Below are positions 51,205 to 60,670 of a DNA stretch of 64,000 nt, one piece after another. This DNA is from an uncultured Parabacteroides sp. GTDB lineage: Bacteria; Bacteroidota; Bacteroidia; Bacteroidales; Tannerellaceae. Position 1 is the stretch's first letter. The number at the start of each line of letters is the position of its first letter. The DNA is taken from NCBI GenBank assembly GCA_900770835.1, contig CAAGLQ010000049.1, positions 4,758-68,757 of the forward strand, given 5' to 3'. The position numbers were made by a program, and so were the translations under genes. The notes beneath the pieces are model-generated. The model did not search any database. It worked only from the letters and a program-made list of their open reading frames with translations, and was not told the origin of the DNA.

Positions 51205-53007
51205 ATGGATCGTGCATATACTGATTTGGTTACAGACCTGATTAAGGAAGGCGACTATGAGTCGGCCCAGGCTGCTCTGCTGAAAAAAGTGGACGAAAAT
51301 GATGGTGCCGCTTGTGCGATGTTAGGTGTGTATCTTTTCTCAGAGGCATTTCCGGGCTGTGACCGAAGGGATGCGTATAAGTATTGGAAGCGAGGGGCTG
51401 CCTTAGGCGACAATGATTGTAAGGGTTTGTGTCACTTGGATGGGGCTGACCTGTATTTAGATGAAGACGCTGAATCGTTCGTATTGTCTATCGGAGAGAA
51501 ACAAGCGGATGAGATGCTGAAGTATGCGGCCAAGGGGAATGGCTATATCTATGAGTTTTTACTCTCTTGGCTATGTCAGGATCATCTGGTGTTAGTGCTT
51601 TCAGATAGGCAGTATCTCCGGCTGATTACGGAGGGGGTGGAAGTGATTAAACGCATGATTCCGCATTTTTTGGAGTGTCGTGTGGTTGATATTCTTCTAA
51701 ATTTCAATCAGATTCCGCATACAGAGGATGACTTTGCTCGGTTGTTTCAGGCCTTTAGGGATCTACTCACAGAGGAGAATCTGGCCATTTGCTATGCGAT
51801 CTCTGCGGAGATCCTTTCCTTCTTTCCGGATTTTGTGAGTAGGGATGAGCTGCTCAAATGGATCTCCTACCTGAAGGAACCATTGCCTCAAGAATATCAT
51901 TATCTCATGGGTGCCTTGAAAGACCGGGATTGTCTCATGAAAGAGGTGATTATCCATGCGGAGGAGGTGTATCGCACGGAGCGGGAAGTTGGATTTGGTG
52001 AGAGTGTGTACGCCTATTGTCTGCTCAAAGGCAAGGGCATCGCCAAGGATCTGCGCAAAGTGGAACGACTGTTGGGGCAGAATACGTATAACTACGGATT
52101 GGTTATGCGCGCTCATTGCCGCATGTTCATTGACCCGGAGCATCCGGATATCGAGGGGGCTATCGCACTATTGGATCAAGCGCCTGAGGACATGACTGTT
52201 TATTGGGATAAGATGTTATACCTGTTATACGCTGAATCGAAACAGGCGCTTACGGCTCCTCTCAAACAGCTGCTCGAAAGAGAAATGAAGGAGGTGAAAG
52301 AAGACGAATATGACTCCTATCTCTTTTTGCGGGGCGTTCAACTGGCTCTCAAACCGAATGTGGATCACAAAAGGGTTGAGGACTGTTTTCTGGACGAAAG
52401 GGCCCATCATCATGATCTGCTCATGATCTGGCTTTGTGGTCAAGTCGAAGATTTCCCATTGGATGTCATGGCGGATCTGGTCAAGGATGAGCATATCGAC
52501 ACCGATTTGCGTTACCATCTCGCCTTTAGGCTTGTGCTGTTCAGAGCCCAGCAAAATGACTCGAACGCGGTGAAAGAGGCTCTTCAGTGGGTGGATTCGT
52601 TAGGTGGACAGCGCTATGCGCTGCGCAATCGGACATTGAGATATGTCTTGGATATCGTAGGGGAGCGTGACTCTCACAAGCGTCATCCTATGGTTAAGCG
52701 ATTTTTATCGGAATACGATGAGCTCAAAGAGGAGGGGCTGGCGAATTATCTTCGGGTGTGGCTCGAGTTCTGCCATTTCAAGACGGATCGTAAACGGCTC
52801 AAACAGTTTGTCGATATGACGGTGGCTAGCCAGGATAGCTATGCGATCATTTGTGTGGGTCATGTGTTGATGCATATGCGTGATCCGAAAGATGTCCGAT
52901 GGGGCGAACAGGTCGAGCAGGTTGGTCTCGATATCTCGCCTTTCTGCCGGGTGGACTGGATGATTGAGGCACTGACGGGTGGATACTATATGGATATGTT
53001 TATTTAG
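51205..53007 (+). CDS. Sel1/TPR-like helical repeat protein
   Basis: A 600-residue soluble protein made of helical repeats. The clearest are Sel1-like: AACAMLGVYLFSEAFPGCDR (residues 34-53) and ESVYAYCLLKGKGIAKDLRK near residue 270. Such solenoids mediate protein-protein contacts. The gene at 62838 encodes a smaller protein of the same type. It is a single unit followed by a clear terminator. No enzymatic motif seen. Confidence 0.6.
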   Translation: MDRAYTDLVTDLIKEGDYESAQAALLKKVDENDGAACAMLGVYLFSEAFPGCDRRDAYKYWKRGAALGDNDCKGLCHLDGADLYLDEDAESFVLSIGEKQADEMLKYAAKGNGYIYEFLLSWLCQDHLVLVLSDRQYLRLITEGVEVIKRMIPHFLECRVVDILLNFNQIPHTEDDFARLFQAFRDLLTEENLAICYAISAEILSFFPDFVSRDELLKWISYLKEPLPQEYHYLMGALKDRDCLMKEVIIHAEEVYRTEREVGFGESVYAYCLLKGKGIAKDLRKVERLLGQNTYNYGLVMRAHCRMFIDPEHPDIEGAIALLDQAPEDMTVYWDKMLYLLYAESKQALTAPLKQLLEREMKEVKEDEYDSYLFLRGVQLALKPNVDHKRVEDCFLDERAHHHDLLMIWLCGQVEDFPLDVMADLVKDEHIDTDLRYHLAFRLVLFRAQQNDSNAVKEALQWVDSLGGQRYALRNRTLRYVLDIVGERDSHKRHPMVKRFLSEYDELKEEGLANYLRVWLEFCHFKTDRKRLKQFVDMTVASQDSYAIICVGHVLMHMRDPKDVRWGEQVEQVGLDISPFCRVDWMIEALTGGYYMDMFI

Positions 53008-53034
53008 GGAATAACAATAGGGGATGAAAAAGAG

Positions 53035-53062
53035 AGGGTTCGGCAGGGCGTCGGACCCTTTT
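53035..53062 (+). terminator. hairpin terminator
   Basis: AGGGTTCG (53035-53042) pairs with CGGACCCT (53052-53059), 8 pairs with one G-T, followed by TTTTG. It lies 28 bases after the Sel1-like gene. Confidence 0.65.
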
Positions 53063-53160
53063 GTTCAGACGTTTGCTGTTGGTATCCATAGCTGTTTTGT
53101 CGTTCGGAGAACTCCATTGTTTAGTTTTGTGAAATAGTGATACTATCATTTGCTTTGCTG

Positions 53161-53191
53161 ATTGGCCGGCTAATCAGACTGCCTATCTTTG
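53161..53191 (+). promoter_or_regulatory. Bacteroidales-type promoter
   Basis: ATTG at 53161-53164 and TATCTTTG at 53184-53191, 19 bases apart, 11 bases before the ATG at 53203. Confidence 0.6.
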
Positions 53192-53202
53192 AGCAAAAAA
53201 AT

Positions 53203-53496
53203 ATGATGAAACCGAAATTTCAACGATTATTGGATGGGGAGACATTTGAGACGTCTGAGAAGGGCAATTCGATGGTGCCCTTGTTGTATAGTGGTGAGAA
53301 GCATGTGGTGACACCGGTGCGAATTGAGGATGTGCAGGTGGGCGATATTGTATATTGCAAGGTCAAAGGATGTTTCTATACACATTTGGTCAAAGCGATC
53401 AACAAGAAACGTGGGCTTTTGATTGGGAATAACCATGGTGGGATCAATGGATGGACGAAACAGGTGTATGGACGAGTCATTCGGTCGATAAGTTGA
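53203..53496 (+). CDS. stand-alone S24/S26-like (LexA-type) domain protein
   Basis: A 97-residue protein (MMKPKFQRLLDGETFETSEKG). KGNSMVPLLYSGEKHVV followed by VRIEDVQVGDIVYCKVKG and LIGNNHGGINGW ... VYGRVIRS matches the C-terminal peptidase domain of LexA/phage-repressor and signal-peptidase families, with the nucleophilic Ser in GNSM. There is no DNA-binding domain. The expected catalytic lysine is not obvious at its usual place (YTHLVKAI has a lysine nearby). Such lone domains are found in Bacteroidales but their role is unclear. It has its own promoter. Confidence 0.65.
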   Translation: MMKPKFQRLLDGETFETSEKGNSMVPLLYSGEKHVVTPVRIEDVQVGDIVYCKVKGCFYTHLVKAINKKRGLLIGNNHGGINGWTKQVYGRVIRSIS

Positions 53497-53730
53497 GAGC
53501 CTATTGGATTCAGTACTCAATGGCTTTTCTTCTACCAAACGTTGACTACGCAATCTTTATTTTGGCTTGTGTTGTATTTTACAATGAAACAGATTTTAAC
53601 TGTTAATATTTGTGATTTTCGGGGGCAATTTTGAATGGTGCTTCTTTTGCTTAGTGAGTATCTTCTAATTTTGTTTCGCTGATTCCAAGGAATTTAGTAA
53701 TTTAGATTGTGAAAACGAATCCAATTGGTT

Positions 53731-54537
53731 ATGCGGAATTTAGAGTCCATCATAGAGTTATTTGGGGAAAAGGCGCAAGCGGCCTGTGACATCGAGGATG
53801 TGTTGCGTTTGATCCTGGAGGATGTGCCTTATTTCAACAATAGGGGATTGCTGAAGGCGGAGCTGCTACGCTCTTGTTTCCCAGCTGAGCGTTTGGCGGC
53901 GCATCAGATTTTTCTTCAAGCGAATGAGGAGACGTTGATGGACGGTGGAATATCGGGTAACTATATCGTAGTGGGTGGTACCGCTGTTCAACAGGAGCGG
54001 GCTGCACACGGATTCTTTCTGTCGGGAACGCACGCCACGGTATTGGATGGCGAGGCGGATTTCTTAGGGTTGGCATCCGGTGTGTTGCGTGGGGCTGCGA
54101 AAGGTCGAGCCTTTCAGCAGGCGAGGGTGAGTGCTCTCGATGAGTCCACCTTGTATTTGCGTGACCAATCATTTGGGGTGGTGACCGATCGGGCAACCGG
54201 ATATGCCACGGATGCCTGTTCGGTGCAGGTTTCGTCGGTGGGGCGGCTATTTGTCGAGGGTGTTGCCTTCTTTTTGGCTCGTCAGCGGGCTTGGGTCTCC
54301 GCTCAGGGGCAGGCGTTTGGCGTGGCCACCGACCGTGCAGAGCTGGAGTGTGGTCCCGCCAATCGGGTGTTTCCGCTGAGTGCAGACGTAGATATTACTT
54401 GCCCAGAGGTAAATCTTGTCGAGCAGGTGCCAGCCGATGCGGATCTGAGCGCGCAGATACTGTTTATCGCTGCGCGCGATCTACCCGTCGCTGAACGTAA
54501 ACAGGCACTGGCGCGCCTGATTCCCAGTTGGGGTTAG
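53731..54537 (+). CDS. unknown repeat protein, paralog of the gene at 36110
   Basis: A 268-residue protein from the ATG at 53731 (MRNLESIIELFGEKAQAACDIEDV). After a helical N-terminal region it has stacked strand-turn repeats (YIVVGGTAVQQERAAHGFFL, ATVLDGEADFLGLASG, STLYLRDQSFGVVTDRATGY, SVQVSSVGRLFVEGVAFF, AWVSAQGQAFGVATD), suggesting a beta-helix. The paralog at 36110 shares order and length of parts. The 234-base gap before it has a GCC/GGC hairpin near 53500-53526 and no clear promoter. Confidence 0.65.
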   Translation: MRNLESIIELFGEKAQAACDIEDVLRLILEDVPYFNNRGLLKAELLRSCFPAERLAAHQIFLQANEETLMDGGISGNYIVVGGTAVQQERAAHGFFLSGTHATVLDGEADFLGLASGVLRGAAKGRAFQQARVSALDESTLYLRDQSFGVVTDRATGYATDACSVQVSSVGRLFVEGVAFFLARQRAWVSAQGQAFGVATDRAELECGPANRVFPLSADVDITCPEVNLVEQVPADADLSAQILFIAARDLPVAERKQALARLIPSWG

Positions 54538-54574
54538 TTGGATGGAGTTGTTTTATCTTTAAATACATTTTCTT

Positions 54575-55021
54575 ATGCCTAAAAATATCAATTTTCTAGA
54601 GTTGGAGTTAACCAAGCATATTATCGAGGATTTTCCGCAGTTGATCACAGACGAGGAGTTTATCGAGGGGCGGGCCGAACTGGCCCTGCAGACGTTAGTG
54701 AGTTATGATCGACAGGGGTATTCGTACGACGAGAGTCTCTATGAGGCGCATAAGGTGCTGTATGCGGGACTGAACTACTCGTTGTTTAAGGACTTTGTGC
54801 GTCTCTTGGAGACTGAGTTTCCAGAGGTGCCGGAGGAGGAGTGGCGTCCAATGGCCGTCAAACTGATGGAGGCTTGCAAGGAGGTCACGGATAAGTATCA
54901 GATTGATGATGAATTTGACGGGAGCCCTGACCGGGATGTGATGTTAGCTGAACTGGTTGGGCATATCCGTACTTATATAGATAAGCATGGCATACAACAG
55001 ACAGGTCGCCTTGACGAGTAA
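54575..55021 (+). CDS. DUF1896 family protein
   Basis: A 148-residue soluble protein matching the DUF1896 pattern: ELTKHIIEDFPQLITDEEFI, ... YDESLYEAHKVLYAGLNYSLF, ... EVPEEEWRPMAVKLM. DUF1896 genes occur beside large methylase/helicase genes in Bacteroidales conjugative elements, as here, where the two frames overlap by 35 bases. The function is unknown but the link is consistent, suggesting a helper of the large protein. Confidence 0.8.
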   Translation: MPKNINFLELELTKHIIEDFPQLITDEEFIEGRAELALQTLVSYDRQGYSYDESLYEAHKVLYAGLNYSLFKDFVRLLETEFPEVPEEEWRPMAVKLMEACKEVTDKYQIDDEFDGSPDRDVMLAELVGHIRTYIDKHGIQQTGRLDE

Positions 55022-58000
55022 TATCTTGGCGATCCAAACGGCGATTCAATTACGCCGTGAACACCGAAAACCGACAGACTATGAGAAGATGCTCTTGGGG
55101 GCCTACACGGGCTTTGGAGGGCTGAAATGTGTTTTGGACACCAATCCGGTGGAACAATGGCCGGCCTATGACCGGATTCTCTACCCCTTTGTCCAGAATC
55201 TTTGGCAACTGTTAGTGAAGGAGGCCTCCTCCCCAATGGAGGCACAGGCTTGGAAAGAGGGGGTCAAGAGCTCGGTGCTGACTGCGTTCTATACCGATCC
55301 TTACCTGATTAAAAAGATGGGCATCGGCATCGCTCAGGCTATGGGGCCGGATCTGAAACGGTTCCTGGACCCGTCAACGGGTACGGGGCGTTTCTTGCAT
55401 ATGTTCGACGAGGCCGGGGTGCAAGGGCTCTCTATGACAGCGGTCGAGAAGGATGCGCTGTCGGGCTTGATCGCCCAAGCGCTGAACCCTGATGCCGATG
55501 TACGCATCGAGGGGTTAGAGCAGTTTCCGGCCGATCGCTTGGGTTCCTATGACTTAGTGGCTACGAATATTCCCTTCGGACAGATCCAGGTGTTTGATCC
55601 GCTCTTTGACAAGGGGGATGAGTTGCACCGTTTGGCTCAAAAGAAAATTCATAACTATTTCTTCGTGAAAGGGCTGGATACGCTTCGTGAAGGGGGTGTG
55701 CTGCTCTTTATCACCAGTGCCGGTGTCCTGAATTCTCCCTCCAATGCGCAGATTCGTCGTTACCTCATGGATCATGCGAACTTGATCGAGGCACTACCGC
55801 TCCCTACGGACTGTTTTAAGGAGGAATCGGGAATCGAGGTGGACACGATGTTTGTCGTGCTGCAGAAGAACACGTATAAAAAGGAGTTGACCCAACGGGA
55901 GCAGTGGTTTATCGAGACCCAGGAGGTGGATTATGAACGAGTGGATCAACTGATTGATCAAGGTGCACATTACCAGGGTAATAACCGAGAGGTCTATCGC
56001 TGCCCGAATCGTTATGTGTTTGAGCGCCTGTGTGAATTGGTTGAAAGTCCTATCCAGGATCAACATTATGGAATGTATCCTTATGTTGATACCGATCAGT
56101 TTGGTAAACCGTGTATTCATTATGTGGACAATACGTATGATTCGATGGTCGGATTGGATCCAAACGAGGAGTCTGCTTATACGCAGATTATTCGTCTGGC
56201 GATGGAGCGTTACTACGATCGGTCGCTTATGCCGGTACAGGAGGTCGAGGCAGTGGAGGTCAAGAACGTCCTCGGTGGCGAGTTGCTCTCGCTTCAGGAA
56301 CTGTTTGGGATCACAGCGGATGAACGTACCCAGGTTCGGTCGGGTGCGAGAACGAAACGTTCCCGGATTCGGAAGCAGCCAACCGCTGCTTTGCCGGAAA
56401 CGCAACTGGCTGAGCAACCCATCGAGGTGGACCCGACGGAATATGGGGCACATGTGTGCGAGGGTTTGATCGTGGCGGCTCAAGATCGGATAGGGACCTT
56501 GGTTCTCCATTCGGGTCGTTATCTCCTGCAACCAATGGAGATTTCCTCGGGTAATGAGGAGCGATTCCGGGGCTATGCGGAGCTGCGCGCTGCGTATTGG
56601 AAGCTGGATGATGAGGAGCGCTTGATGCTCATGCCCCAGCCTGAGCTGCGGGAGGGGCTGAATCGGGCCTATGATGCTTTTGTCGATCGCTTCGGCTCGT
56701 TACACAATGGCACGAATATGGCTACGTTGGCGTTGGATCCGGCATGGAAAGAGGTGTGGACCCTGGAGCGCATGGTCGATGGTCGTGCGGAGAAGGCGGA
56801 TATCTTCCGGGAGCCGGTTGCGTTTCATCTCGATGTGCCGGAGGTAATGACGGCAGAGGAGGCCTTGGCCAGCAGCCTGAACTTGTACGGTAGGGTGAAT
56901 ATGGACTATATGATGTCGGTCACGGAGAAACCGTTTGACCAGTTGCGCAAGGAACTCTGGGAACAGGTGTTCTGGTCTGGTTACGATGAGTGGGTGACTA
57001 AGGAGCAGCTTCAGAGGGGCAACGGCTACGACGAGGTGGATCGGTTGGCTCGTTATTATGCGGATGAGTCCTTGACGGATGAGCTGACGCACTCCATCGA
57101 GGCGGTACGGGCGGCGATTCCCAAGGAGATCCCGTTTGAGGAGATCGGTATCAGCATGGGTGAGCGCTGGATCGAGCCTCGTATCTATGCGGATTTTGCT
57201 CGTGACTGGCTGAAGGCGACTGGCAAAATGGAGGTACGGTACGACGAGGCGATTGATCAATATGCGGTATCCTTCTCAGGTGTGCCCTCGGCCATGAGAG
57301 AGTTATGGTCGGTGGGTTATTCCATGGATGTGACTGAGATTTTTGTCAATGCGTTGATGGATACCTATCCGCAGATTACCATGACGGTGGGTTATGGCAG
57401 GGATAAAAAGGTGGTGGTGGATGTGGAGAGGACGCAGATGGCGGCCACGAAAATCACCGATGTGCGCAACTTGTTTGTCGAATGGGTGGGGAAGTTGCCG
57501 GTCGCTGAACGGGACCGCCTGGCGGCTATGTATAACCGCCGCTATAATGGGATCATGAAACCGCATTTCGATGGGTCTTTCCAGACATTTCCGGATCTGT
57601 CGTTAGAGCAGTTTAACTATAAGGAGCTGTATCCCTCGCAAAAGGATGCGATCTGGATGATCAAACAACAGCAAGGGGGTATCTGTGACCATGAGGTGGG
57701 CGCGGGTAAGACTATGATCATGTGCGTGGCGGCTCATGAGATGAAACGGTTGGGGATCGTGAATAAGCCCTTGATCATCGCCTTGAAAGCGAATGTGCAT
57801 GATATTGCGGATACCTATCGGCGGGCTTATCCGGATGCGAAAATTCTTTATCCGGGCAAGGACGATTTTGCGCCGGCGAAGCGGCAGGAGCTGTTCGCGC
57901 AGATCAAGAATAACAATTGGGATTGTATCATCTTGACGCATACGCAATTTCAACAGATTCCGCAGAGCGCGGATACCGAGAATAGACTGTTGTCCGAGGA

Positions 58001-60566
58001 ACTGGCGGCGGTAGAGGATTCCCTGCGTAAAACTGCTGGGGCAGACTATGCCATCACCCGAATGCTTCAGAAGCGTTTGGAGGCGCGTAAACGGTCGTTG
58101 GAGGCGAAGGTGAACAAGACGTTGCATGAGATCCGGTCGAAACGGGATGATACGATAGACTTTAGGGATATGGGTATTGACCATATCTTTGTTGATGAGA
58201 GTCACCATTTTAAGAATCTGGGTTTTACCTCCCGACATACTCGTGTGGCTGGGTTGGGTAACCAGGCGGGTAGTAAGCAGGCGTTTAACCTGCTGCTGGC
58301 GATCCGTGAGATCCAGCATCAAAAAGGGGGTGACCTGGGGGCGACCTTCTTGTCGGGTACGACGATTAGTAACTCCTTGACGGAGCTGTATAACTTATTC
58401 CGTTACTTGCGGCCGGAGGCATTGGCTCGACAACAGATTAACTCGATCGATAGCTGGCTGGCGGTGTATGCCAAGAAGTCGGCGGAGTATGAGTTCTCCG
58501 TGACGAATACGATTATCCAAAAGGAGCGGTTCCGGCAGTTTGTCAAGGTGCCGGAGCTGGCGGCGTTCTATAGCGAGGTGACGGACTACCGTACGGCGGA
58601 GGGTATCGGCATCGATCGTCCTAAGCAGAACACCGTGTTCTTTCCGATTGAGCCGACGGCGGCGCAGGTGGACTATACGGCCAAGTTGGTGAAATTTGCG
58701 GAGACGAGTGACGCTACGCTGCTTGGGCGGGAGCCGCTGAACGACAATGAGACGGCGGCGAAGATGTTGATCGCTACTAACTATGCCAAGAAGATGGCGA
58801 TCGATATGCGGCTGATCGATCCGGAGGCCTATGCCGACGAGCGGGGTAGTAAGGTGTTTGTCTGTGCGGAGAAGGTGGGTGAGTATTACCGGAAGTTCAA
58901 CGAGTGGAAGGGGACCCAGTTTGTGTTCTGCGATGTGGGCACCTATGGCTCGGGTAAGGGCTTCGATCTCTATTCGGCGCTGAAACAGCTGCTAGTGGAG
59001 GAACAGGGTATCCCAGCGGATGAGATCCGCTTTATCCAGCAGTGCTCGACCGAGAAGGCGAAGAAGAAACTGATCAGTGACATGAACGAGGGTAAGCTGC
59101 GTGTGGTAGTGGGGAGTACCCAGATGCTGGGTACGGGTGTCAACGCCCAGGAACGGGCGGTGGCGGTGCATCACCTGGATATCCCGTGGCGTCCCTCGGA
59201 TCTGGAACAGCGGAACGGTCGTGCGGTACGTAAGGGGAACTGGGTGGCGAAGGAGCATGCGGACAATCAGGTGGATGTACTTATCTACGCCACGGAACGA
59301 ACGTTGGATGCCTATAAGTTTAACCTGCTGCAGAATAAACAGCAGTTCATTAACCAGCTGAAGCAGGGCGAGTATGGCGGTCGTACCATGGACGAGGGGG
59401 CTATGGAAGAGGATAACGGCATGAGCTTCGCGGAGTATGTGGCGGTATTGTCGGGTAACAACGACCTGCTCGAAAAGGCTAAGTTGGATAAGGTGATCAA
59501 TCGACTGGAGAAAGATAAGGTGGTCTATAACAAGGAGACTTCTCAGTTGGAGCGTAGCTTGGTGTACGAGGAGCATCAGGTGGTCGAGTATGAGGCGTTG
59601 GTGCGGGATATGAAGGCGGATCATGAGTGCTTCATGAGCGCGCCGAAGACGGCGTTTATCTCCAACGAGGGAGAGGAACTGTCGGGTGTGGAACTAGGGC
59701 GCTACCTGAAACAGTTTAGGGGTAGGACGGAGTTGGGCCAAACCGATAAGCGGATGATGGGGCATATGCGTGGGTTTGAGTATTACGTTGACAGAAATGC
59801 GCTGGGTGCTGACTATGGCATAGTGGGCAAGGTGTCGGGGCGACATTATCAGGCCATGAGTAGTATGCCGATGGCGTTTGAAATGATTCCGGAGTGGCTT
59901 GAACGACAGGGTACAGATCTGCTCTACCGCAGCCAGCAGAATGAGAATGTCTTGGCGAGGAAACGCCAGGCAGTGGAGGATCTGAAGAAGCTTATCCCGG
60001 AACGGCAGTGGCCGAAGGAGGCGGAGCTGCAGGAGCAGAAGGCGAAAGCGGCGGCGCTGGATAGTAAGATCAAGGCGGCACTCAAGGAGAAGGAGGTGGT
60101 TGATGTGCGTCTGATAGAGGTGTCCAAGCCGGTGTTGATTGAGGGCGAGGATGGGTTTGCCTATATCCAGGCGATCGTGGATGGCCAGAAGGAGACGTCA
60201 CGGATTCATCAGTCCTTATTATATGCGACATCACGCAATAGACTGGGTGACGTGGCTCGGCATAGCTTCTTGTGGTATAACCCGAAATACTTTACACCGG
60301 ATGCTTCGGAGGAACAGATTGAGAAATATTTCAGGCAATATAGCGAGATGCCGTTTACGGTGGAGCACGAGGGTCAGCTATTAGCTTGCGATAATTCCTT
60401 TGTGCGAGGTAAGAAATTTGGTGAGGGTATGTTCTGTGGGCACGTAGTCGGTGGTAAGTATGTCGAGATTCCACTGACGTATGAGCTGAAGGATAAGATT
60501 AAGCTGCGGGACGATGGGTTTGTGAAGATGGATCAGATCAAGAATTTTCGGCAGCGGTCATATTGA
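54987..60566 (+). CDS. giant DNA methylase-SNF2 helicase fusion protein
   Basis: A 1,859-residue cytosolic protein. Residues 110-310 form an N6-adenine-methylase-like domain (SAM site DPSTGTGRFL at D128, catalytic motif NIPFG at N194). A central region without recognised fold follows. Residues 880-1480 are a SNF2/superfamily 2 helicase: Walker A GAGKT (905-909), DESHH (1070-1074), and QRNGRAVRKG (from Q1408). The C-terminal 380 residues include a coiled coil and an unassigned domain. Proteins of this type are carried by Bacteroidales conjugative elements and phage-like plasmids; anti-restriction or DNA-maintenance roles are proposed but unproven. It is translated from a start inside the DUF1896 gene. 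Confidence 0.85.
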   Translation: MAYNRQVALTSNILAIQTAIQLRREHRKPTDYEKMLLGAYTGFGGLKCVLDTNPVEQWPAYDRILYPFVQNLWQLLVKEASSPMEAQAWKEGVKSSVLTAFYTDPYLIKKMGIGIAQAMGPDLKRFLDPSTGTGRFLHMFDEAGVQGLSMTAVEKDALSGLIAQALNPDADVRIEGLEQFPADRLGSYDLVATNIPFGQIQVFDPLFDKGDELHRLAQKKIHNYFFVKGLDTLREGGVLLFITSAGVLNSPSNAQIRRYLMDHANLIEALPLPTDCFKEESGIEVDTMFVVLQKNTYKKELTQREQWFIETQEVDYERVDQLIDQGAHYQGNNREVYRCPNRYVFERLCELVESPIQDQHYGMYPYVDTDQFGKPCIHYVDNTYDSMVGLDPNEESAYTQIIRLAMERYYDRSLMPVQEVEAVEVKNVLGGELLSLQELFGITADERTQVRSGARTKRSRIRKQPTAALPETQLAEQPIEVDPTEYGAHVCEGLIVAAQDRIGTLVLHSGRYLLQPMEISSGNEERFRGYAELRAAYWKLDDEERLMLMPQPELREGLNRAYDAFVDRFGSLHNGTNMATLALDPAWKEVWTLERMVDGRAEKADIFREPVAFHLDVPEVMTAEEALASSLNLYGRVNMDYMMSVTEKPFDQLRKELWEQVFWSGYDEWVTKEQLQRGNGYDEVDRLARYYADESLTDELTHSIEAVRAAIPKEIPFEEIGISMGERWIEPRIYADFARDWLKATGKMEVRYDEAIDQYAVSFSGVPSAMRELWSVGYSMDVTEIFVNALMDTYPQITMTVGYGRDKKVVVDVERTQMAATKITDVRNLFVEWVGKLPVAERDRLAAMYNRRYNGIMKPHFDGSFQTFPDLSLEQFNYKELYPSQKDAIWMIKQQQGGICDHEVGAGKTMIMCVAAHEMKRLGIVNKPLIIALKANVHDIADTYRRAYPDAKILYPGKDDFAPAKRQELFAQIKNNNWDCIILTHTQFQQIPQSADTENRLLSEELAAVEDSLRKTAGADYAITRMLQKRLEARKRSLEAKVNKTLHEIRSKRDDTIDFRDMGIDHIFVDESHHFKNLGFTSRHTRVAGLGNQAGSKQAFNLLLAIREIQHQKGGDLGATFLSGTTISNSLTELYNLFRYLRPEALARQQINSIDSWLAVYAKKSAEYEFSVTNTIIQKERFRQFVKVPELAAFYSEVTDYRTAEGIGIDRPKQNTVFFPIEPTAAQVDYTAKLVKFAETSDATLLGREPLNDNETAAKMLIATNYAKKMAIDMRLIDPEAYADERGSKVFVCAEKVGEYYRKFNEWKGTQFVFCDVGTYGSGKGFDLYSALKQLLVEEQGIPADEIRFIQQCSTEKAKKKLISDMNEGKLRVVVGSTQMLGTGVNAQERAVAVHHLDIPWRPSDLEQRNGRAVRKGNWVAKEHADNQVDVLIYATERTLDAYKFNLLQNKQQFINQLKQGEYGGRTMDEGAMEEDNGMSFAEYVAVLSGNNDLLEKAKLDKVINRLEKDKVVYNKETSQLERSLVYEEHQVVEYEALVRDMKADHECFMSAPKTAFISNEGEELSGVELGRYLKQFRGRTELGQTDKRMMGHMRGFEYYVDRNALGADYGIVGKVSGRHYQAMSSMPMAFEMIPEWLERQGTDLLYRSQQNENVLARKRQAVEDLKKLIPERQWPKEAELQEQKAKAAALDSKIKAALKEKEVVDVRLIEVSKPVLIEGEDGFAYIQAIVDGQKETSRIHQSLLYATSRNRLGDVARHSFLWYNPKYFTPDASEEQIEKYFRQYSEMPFTVEHEGQLLACDNSFVRGKKFGEGMFCGHVVGGKYVEIPLTYELKDKIKLRDDGFVKMDQIKNFRQRSY

Positions 60567-60584
60567 TTTGGGGTGGATTAGAGA

Positions 60585-60612
60585 AGGCGCAGATTTTGTT
60601 TTGCGCCTTTTT
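60585..60612 (+). terminator. rho-independent terminator after the helicase gene
   Basis: AAGGCGCA (60585-60592) pairs with TGCGCCTT (60602-60609), 8 perfect pairs followed by TTTTTGATTTTTT. It lies 18 bases after the stop. Confidence 0.8.
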
Positions 60613-60636
60613 GATTTTTTGTGTGAGATTATTGCG

Positions 60637-60644
60637 TACTTTTG
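60637..60644 (+). promoter_or_regulatory. Bacteroidales -7 promoter element
   Basis: TACTTTTG, a full match 26 bases before the ATG at 60671. TTTG copies at 60610 and 60618 are at 23 and 15 bases spacing, neither ideal. Confidence 0.5.
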
Positions 60645-60670
60645 CGAGCAGAAACCAAATATCTTTTTCT

